This document shows, piece by piece, positions 6,553 to 10,865 of a DNA stretch of 10,865 nt. How positions within the stretch are numbered: position 1 is the stretch's first letter; each line of letters opens with the position of its first letter. The notes under the pieces are model-generated. The model made no database searches. It saw nothing but the letters and a program-made list of their open reading frames with translations, and was not told the origin of the DNA. Both the position numbers and the translations under genes were made by a program. The stretch is from Gloeopeniophorella convolvens (taxonomy: Eukaryota; Basidiomycota; Agaricomycetes; Russulales). The stretch is from positions 1-10,865 of the forward strand of contig WTXD01000378.1 in assembly GCA_022496205.1 (NCBI GenBank). The letters run 5' to 3'.

Positions 6553-9308
6553 TCAACCTTGTCCTTCCTCCCCACCGATGGCGTTGCTCTTGTGCTTGGG
6601 CGTGAACGTCCAGGATTCCGGTGCCGGACCAAGGAACATCTCGGAGATCTTGACCCAGTCGCGGCTGTCGCCACTCGCCAGGAGTGTTTCTTCCGTGCCA
6701 GTGAGATCAAGCCAAATCGTCATAGGATAGGTTGTGCACATACCGAGCTCGTCACGTCCGCGGAAGAGGGGAGGCCGATCGTTGATCCGGGGCGGAAGGT
6801 GTTCGAGGAGGCCGATGGGGACGTAACGGTACTGGAAGGACAGTGCCTCGCAGAGGTAGCGCCGCGTGGTGTTGACCCCAGCCGTGTCCGTTCCGAAATG
6901 GCTGATGTATATTCAGCCTAGAGGGCACTCGCATCGGTTGGGCAAACTTACTCTAGCCCGAACTCGGCGTACTGAACGCGAGAGCGTAAGCCGGAAACGT
7001 CGTGCAAAGACTGGATGTATGCAGCATACCTTGCGTATGAGCTCTAACCGTTCCCTGGAACTGATGTCCCATTCCCGCCGCTCCTTGATCTCGGTGAAGA
7101 TCCAAGGTTTGATCAGCGCTCCTCGAGCGATCATGACGCCGTCAACGCCGCTGTGATCCACCTTGGACCAGTAATCCTCAGCGGAGAAAGCATCTCCGCC
7201 ACCGAATATGGGGATCCGCGGCACTGGAGGATAGTCGTCAGTGGCAGTTACTGGAACGATTAGATGGCCTCCGTACGGTCTTCATCGGCTTCGCGCGAGC
7301 GCACCGTGTCCACGCATTCCTTGATGTAGTCCCAGTCTGCCAGCTTCGTGTATCGTTGCTGCCTCGTCCGTCCATGCAGCTGGCATTGTCAGTCAGGCAC
7401 GCCGGAGGCACTGCAACGCATAAACGCATACTCACAGTCATGGCGGCGACGTTCCATTCGGCGGTGATCCTAGGCATCAACTTGTGGGATGTGTTGCGGC
7501 CCTCCTTGACGCCAGTACGCAGTTTGATGGTCATGGGGATTTCGCCGAGTGCTTTGTTCATCCCGAGCAGGATCTTGCCAAGCTTCCCTGCGGCGTCCAG
7601 CACTGTAATACGAGGGGCGACTACGTCAACGACGCACAGTGGAAACAGTAGTTAGGAGACGCACGAGCAGAGCCGCTGCCTGTACGGAAGACGAGGTCGA
7701 TCGGGCAGCCGCAGTTCAGGTCCACGAAGTCGATGCCGCTAGAACCGCACTCTTTTCCGATCACCTCAGCAGTGGGCATAAGCGTGGCAGGCTTGCTTCC
7801 GGCAAGCTGCACACCGAACATGGACTCGGATGGATGCCGCCTGACTAGAGACCACTCCTCTTTGGAGCCAGAAAGGAAAGAGGTCGCCAGACCCACTGTG
7901 CAATGCTTAGATTTGTCTCGGGCGACAGTCATTTCGTAGACTCACTTTCACCGCATGTGATGTCAGCGCCAAATGAGACGCAGAGCCGCCTGAAAGGCTG
8001 TAGAGCCACCTTGAGACGCAGAAAACGGGAAGATCAACAGTAACGTTCGCCCACCAGATTGCCTACGGTGGTTAAGGGTCCCAAATCTGGTGCGGCCGTC
8101 AGTATGAGCGAATCCCGGAAAGGCGATCACGCACAAGTCTTGTTCGACCAGTTGAGCCGCCTCTTCTCGGCGAAGCGAGGAGGGACCTCTGGTGTGTCGA
8201 CTTGAGCAGCTGCCTCCTCCTCCGAGGACTTCGTGGGTGCGGGCTCCATCACAATATCTGTGGGGGAGGTGGACACGGGTTCGGCTGCGGCCGCAGAGGC
8301 TTCCTCGACAGCCGGTGCGACATCGGGCTCAGTAACTGGCACAGGGTCCACGGGTTGAGCATCGGCTGGGGTGTTGTCAGGCTCCTCCTTGCTTTCTTGC
8401 TCCTGAGTCATGGTTTTTAGTTCTTGAAGGTAGGTATTAGATATTGGCGTCGGATACTACGTTGCTCAGCGACGGGCAGCGGGTAGCGAGTGCATGATCC
8501 GCACACCTTTTTTGCCCTGAGAAGTTTTAATGTCCCCGGAGACACAAAGTTGAGTTCAGTATTTGCAGCCAGGGTGCGCGCCTTCTTCTCCTCGTCCTCC
8601 ACCAGCGCAACAGTGCCATCCTCGGACTTTCGCACATGGCCTCCCAAGAACCGGCACTTCAGCCCCAGTCGACAAGACCCCGTGGCCTCGAAGATGGGGC
8701 ATCGTGTCGTGAAGTCAACGGAGGACTCTTCGACCCCGTCGCCATTTTCTAGAGCGCCCGGCAAGGCTACGAACGGAGGCTCATTGCTCAGGGGGTCCCA
8801 AGGGGAAGAATATGTCCCTTGGTTTTGCAGATATGTAAGCTGGGATGTCGTGCGAGAAGCGGCATCTGGGGATTGCGCAGGTCAGTCTCGCCGGAGTCCG
8901 ACGGTGTTTGCGAGACGTACTCTGAGCCAAAATCACATTTTCCAGAGCCTGCAAATCTCCAGCACAAGTCTACCTCATCCCGCACCTTCGCCCAGCGTCT
9001 GCCCTTGTTAGAGCCCCGCTGTGCCTTCTTTTCCTCCTTGGTGAGTTTTCGGCGTTGGGCGCCGCTAAGCTTCTGTTTCTTTACAGCACTCTCGTCTTGG
9101 GAGTCTTTCTCTTGTTTGCGCTTCTGAGCCGCATGGTTGGTCCCTTCCTCAGCAGCAGAATCATCGACGATGGGCAGAGACCTTCCCGGTGCTGCGAGGA
9201 GGAATCTGTTGGGACTCGAGTGGGCAGGCAGCGATCAGAGACAATTGAATGGACCCACTCGGCTTTGATCGGAGCCGTTCCTACAGGATAGACGACGGCC
9301 GTGTTCAT
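6553..9308 (-). CDS. DUS3: tRNA-dihydrouridine(47) synthase [NAD(P)(+)], Dus3
   Basis: Thirteen exons (minus): 9308-9259, 9205-8921, 8865-8507, 8456-8135, 8086-8055, 7997-7946, 7895-7665, 7602-7436, 7379-7277, 7223-7030, 6971-6952, 6901-6744, 6689-6553. They code for about 702 residues once one surplus base near 8791-8795 is discounted; as given, the frame stops at 8783-8781. N-terminus [17 protein letters not shown], basic region, then two CCCH fingers: C98-x8-C-x5-C-x3-H117 and C167-x8-C-x5-C-x5-H188. An acidic Ala/Pro/Glu linker (about 250-325) leads to the FMN-binding Dus barrel: [29 protein letters not shown] with catalytic Cys about 430, [36 protein letters not shown]. Dus3 reduces U47 in the tRNA variable loop using FMN and NADPH. 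Its ATG lies 258 bp downstream of the TYR1 stop. Confidence 0.92.
8784..8806 (-). other. Apparent +1 frame break in DUS3 exon 3
   Basis: Conserved CCCH residues and the reading ...[11 protein letters not shown] are in one frame. The next conserved block, EPPFVALPG up to the second zinc finger, is one base out of phase. No GT donor lies between them, so an intron cannot fix it. A five-base homopolymer (G on the plus strand, 8791-8795) sits at the junction, and dropping one base restores the frame across both. Confidence 0.8.
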
Positions 9309-9566
9309 CGCGTTGGGTAGCCGCGTCGCTTATACTGACCGAAGTTGGAGAAGTAACAAACGGCCTCCGAGTTGGCAAGTGACAACAAGAATCACCAGAT
9401 CTTATCTTATCTACATAACCTGCCAGCGTCAGTCGATCCTTCGTCTTAACTTCGGACTGAAGCCAATGGCCACACGTCGGACACAGCAAGAGACGATTGC
9501 TTTACAAAAGTTTGATAACCACGGTAATCGCGATCGATCAAACCTAGCTACGCTGCTTTGTAGATG
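9309..9566. other. TYR1 3' flank and DUS3 promoter region
   Basis: These 258 bp separate the TYR1 stop from the DUS3 ATG, both on the minus strand. Apart from two overlapping GATAAG motifs at 9401-9411, I see no feature and no clear TATA box or polyadenylation signal. Confidence 0.6.
9401..9411 (-). promoter_or_regulatory. Two overlapping GATAAG motifs upstream of DUS3
   Basis: CTTATCTTATC on the plus strand reads as two GATAAG copies sharing one base on the minus strand, about 95-103 nt before the DUS3 ATG. GATAAG is the core site of fungal GATA factors such as the AreA/Nit2 class. Short motifs like this also occur by chance, so function is only a suggestion. Confidence 0.3.
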
Positions 9567-10865
9567 CTATGCTATTGACTTGCCATTGACATGCACGCCC
9601 TTCTGTGGCTCAGTCGAGCTATCCATGATCACTTTCAACATCTCCGATCCCACTTTCCCAGCTTCTTCATATCGCGACTCAAAGAACGCCGCTGTCTCCT
9701 CAAACCTCTGCTTGTAGAGCTCGAAGTTGCCGAACGAGACGCACTGGCTCCAACTACGGGACGCCACCACAAACTCGACGTCGTCATAGCGGTGCGACAC
9801 GTCATGCAGGGCGGCTTGGATGGCACCGTCCAGCCTCTCCTTGGACCTGAAAAGATACTCGGCGACTCCGAACCACATACGGAAGATCGGTGTGGCCGCG
9901 AGTTCCAGATGTAAAAATGGATTGACGCCCAGGCGTGCCCAACAGTCCACCATAGCGAGCAGTGAGAGGTGTGAGTTGGCCAAGGGACGGCTGCCGTTTC
10001 GCGTTCGGATCCTTCTTTCCCAAGCTAAATCGGTCCAGTATATCCTCGGACAGAAGGATGGGATTCCGCGCAGAGGTCTTCCCGTCGCCAAACACGATGT
10101 CGCGTGCCTTGTACAAGCGGTCACGAAGCCCTTCCTCGTCAGCAGCAAGCATGAGCTTGAATATGTCTGTCGTGCTTTGTGCATACTGTTTGATTTGGAC
10201 CCTGGCCGAAGGATTGAGGATTGCCAGCCCGGCGTAGACATGCCACTTGTTCGAGAAGATCCGTAACATGATGTTGACTTTGACAGTTTCGATCCCCACC
10301 CACATAATACCCATTCTCCCATGGGTACGACGCGGCACTTGACCATGCAGTTCCCATGCTTTTCTGAGAAATCAGATCACGAACCTGTCTGGCGGTGACA
10401 GCGAACGTACCTGAGGAAGGCGGCGTGAGTGACAGCCTGTGTGTTGGCGGTCACCTCGTCATGCTCCTCGTATGACATGTAGACATAGCGCGATTGCAGT
10501 GGCCGTAAGACATTCTCGACCAGAGTCAATGCTTCGTCAGGGGCTCTATGTTTGATCAGGACCTATATGATGCAAATTAGCCCGTTCCCCGGCCATGAAG
10601 TAAAAGAGACGCACCAGCGGTTGGCCTTTTGTTTGGACAGTTGGGCCGTGTAGTGAATGGCATGAGACTATATGCACGTCCTCTGGGAGGTGCCGCTCGA
10701 ACGCAGCACGTTCGGGCGCCTTGACGGATGTCTGACCAGCGACGACCGCTCCGACCTTGGTGGCTTCCAACAGTCAACACACGGACAAACGTCGTGCGGT
10801 CAGTACTCACAAGGCCCGTACTGAGCGACGACGCTGTTGATGAACTCCGCCTCTACGGAGTAGAT
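9567..10865 (-). CDS. TYR1: Prephenate dehydrogenase, 3' part (N-terminus outside window)
   Basis: Exons (minus): >10865-10811, 10763-10615, 10562-10411, 10358-9567; about 381 residues in view after discounting two surplus bases. The visible part starts IYSVEAEFI, inside the NADP-binding half, so the dinucleotide fold's start is missing. Conserved runs: TKVGAVVAGQTSVKAPE, VHIVSCHSLHGPTV, YVYMSYEEHDEVTANTQA, THAAFL joined to SMGTAW, NKWHVYAGLAILNPSA, SHLSLLAMVDCW, FRMWFGVAEYLF, DDVEFVVASRSW. The enzyme oxidatively decarboxylates prephenate to 4-hydroxyphenylpyruvate with NADP+, the committed step to tyrosine in fungi. The frame breaks at the C4 run 10294-10297 and again between about 9975 and 10025; each needs one base removed, and no intron can explain either. 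Introns one and three end in AAG. The stop is at 9569-9567. Confidence 0.92.
9975..10025 (-). other. Second apparent +1 frame break in TYR1
   Basis: The frame coding for ILLSEDILDRFSLGKKDP and the frame coding for ANSHLSLLAMVDCW differ by one base. Both remain open through this stretch, so the exact site cannot be fixed. The only GT here has no AG acceptor within a usable distance, which rules out an intron. Confidence 0.75.
10291..10301 (-). other. First apparent +1 frame break in TYR1
   Basis: On the minus strand the frame reads YPWENGYYVGG up to a run of four G, and the family sequence then continues as IETVKVNI one base out of phase. Removing one base of the run (10294-10297) joins them directly. 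There is no splice site pair that could do this. Confidence 0.8.

Noticed and set aside
8461..8506. Reading DUS3 on past RAKK into VCGSC...YPLPVAEQ
   Set aside because: Splicing 8506-8457 (GTGTGC...TAG) joins RAKK to [14 protein letters not shown], which fits the Dus3 family and opens the downstream frame; the YPLP resemblance in the intron is chance.
8784..8806. Programmed +1 ribosomal frameshift in DUS3
   Set aside because: No slippery site with a stop codon in the A site or other known stimulatory pattern is at the junction, and two similar breaks occur in the neighbouring gene, so a base error is simpler.
9820..10266. Plus-strand open frames opposite TYR1 and DUS3
   Set aside because: They lie antisense to conserved minus-strand exons and show no recognisable domain; they are reading-frame shadows of GC-rich coding sequence.
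1..10865. A novel multi-gene system or biosynthetic cluster
   Set aside because: The four cellular genes are unrelated housekeeping or regulatory functions with ordinary spacing, and nothing in the sequence ties them together.

Overview
The window looks like a stretch of a basidiomycete (probably Agaricomycete) nuclear genome. Protein-coding genes are split by many short introns of about 47-66 nt, nearly all GT-AG. Every gene I can name has clear fungal relatives. A fungal-type LINE with a C-terminal RNase H domain sits at the left edge. Assignments come from reading the sequence and recognising families; no database search was run.

Layout. (1) 1-2707, plus strand: the 3' part of a non-LTR retrotransposon with reverse transcriptase, RNase H, a C-terminal Cys/His motif, a 3' UTR and a 16-nt A tail. 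One in-frame TGA at 650-652 breaks an otherwise open frame. (2) 2823-3547, plus: Hikeshi/Opi10 homologue, three exons; the LINE ends 115 bp before its ATG. (3) 3818-6360, plus: twelve-exon gene for a USP25/USP28-like protein (UBA-like region, SUMO-interaction motif, two UIMs, USP fold). The catalytic Cys position is Val and the triad Asn position is also Val, so it looks like a pseudo-deubiquitinase. (4) 9308-6553, minus: DUS3, tRNA-dihydrouridine(47) synthase, thirteen exons, with two CCCH zinc fingers and a complete Dus core, interrupted by one apparent single-base insertion. (5) >10865-9567, minus: C-terminal two-thirds or more of TYR1, prephenate dehydrogenase, four exons in view, with two apparent single-base insertions.

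The cellular genes are unrelated housekeeping functions: Hsp70 nuclear import, ubiquitin/SUMO signalling, tRNA modification and tyrosine biosynthesis. They do not form an obvious pathway or cluster. Genes 2 and 3 are tandem, gene 3 and DUS3 converge, and DUS3 and TYR1 are tandem on the minus strand. I see no CRISPR array, tRNA, rRNA or bacterial-style operon.

The most interesting item is the catalytically degenerate USP25/28-like protein, which keeps its ubiquitin- and SUMO-binding motifs and has only one cysteine in about 654 residues. The three frame breaks clustered between 8.8 and 10.3 kb all need removal of one base, which points to sequencing or assembly error more than to real gene decay.
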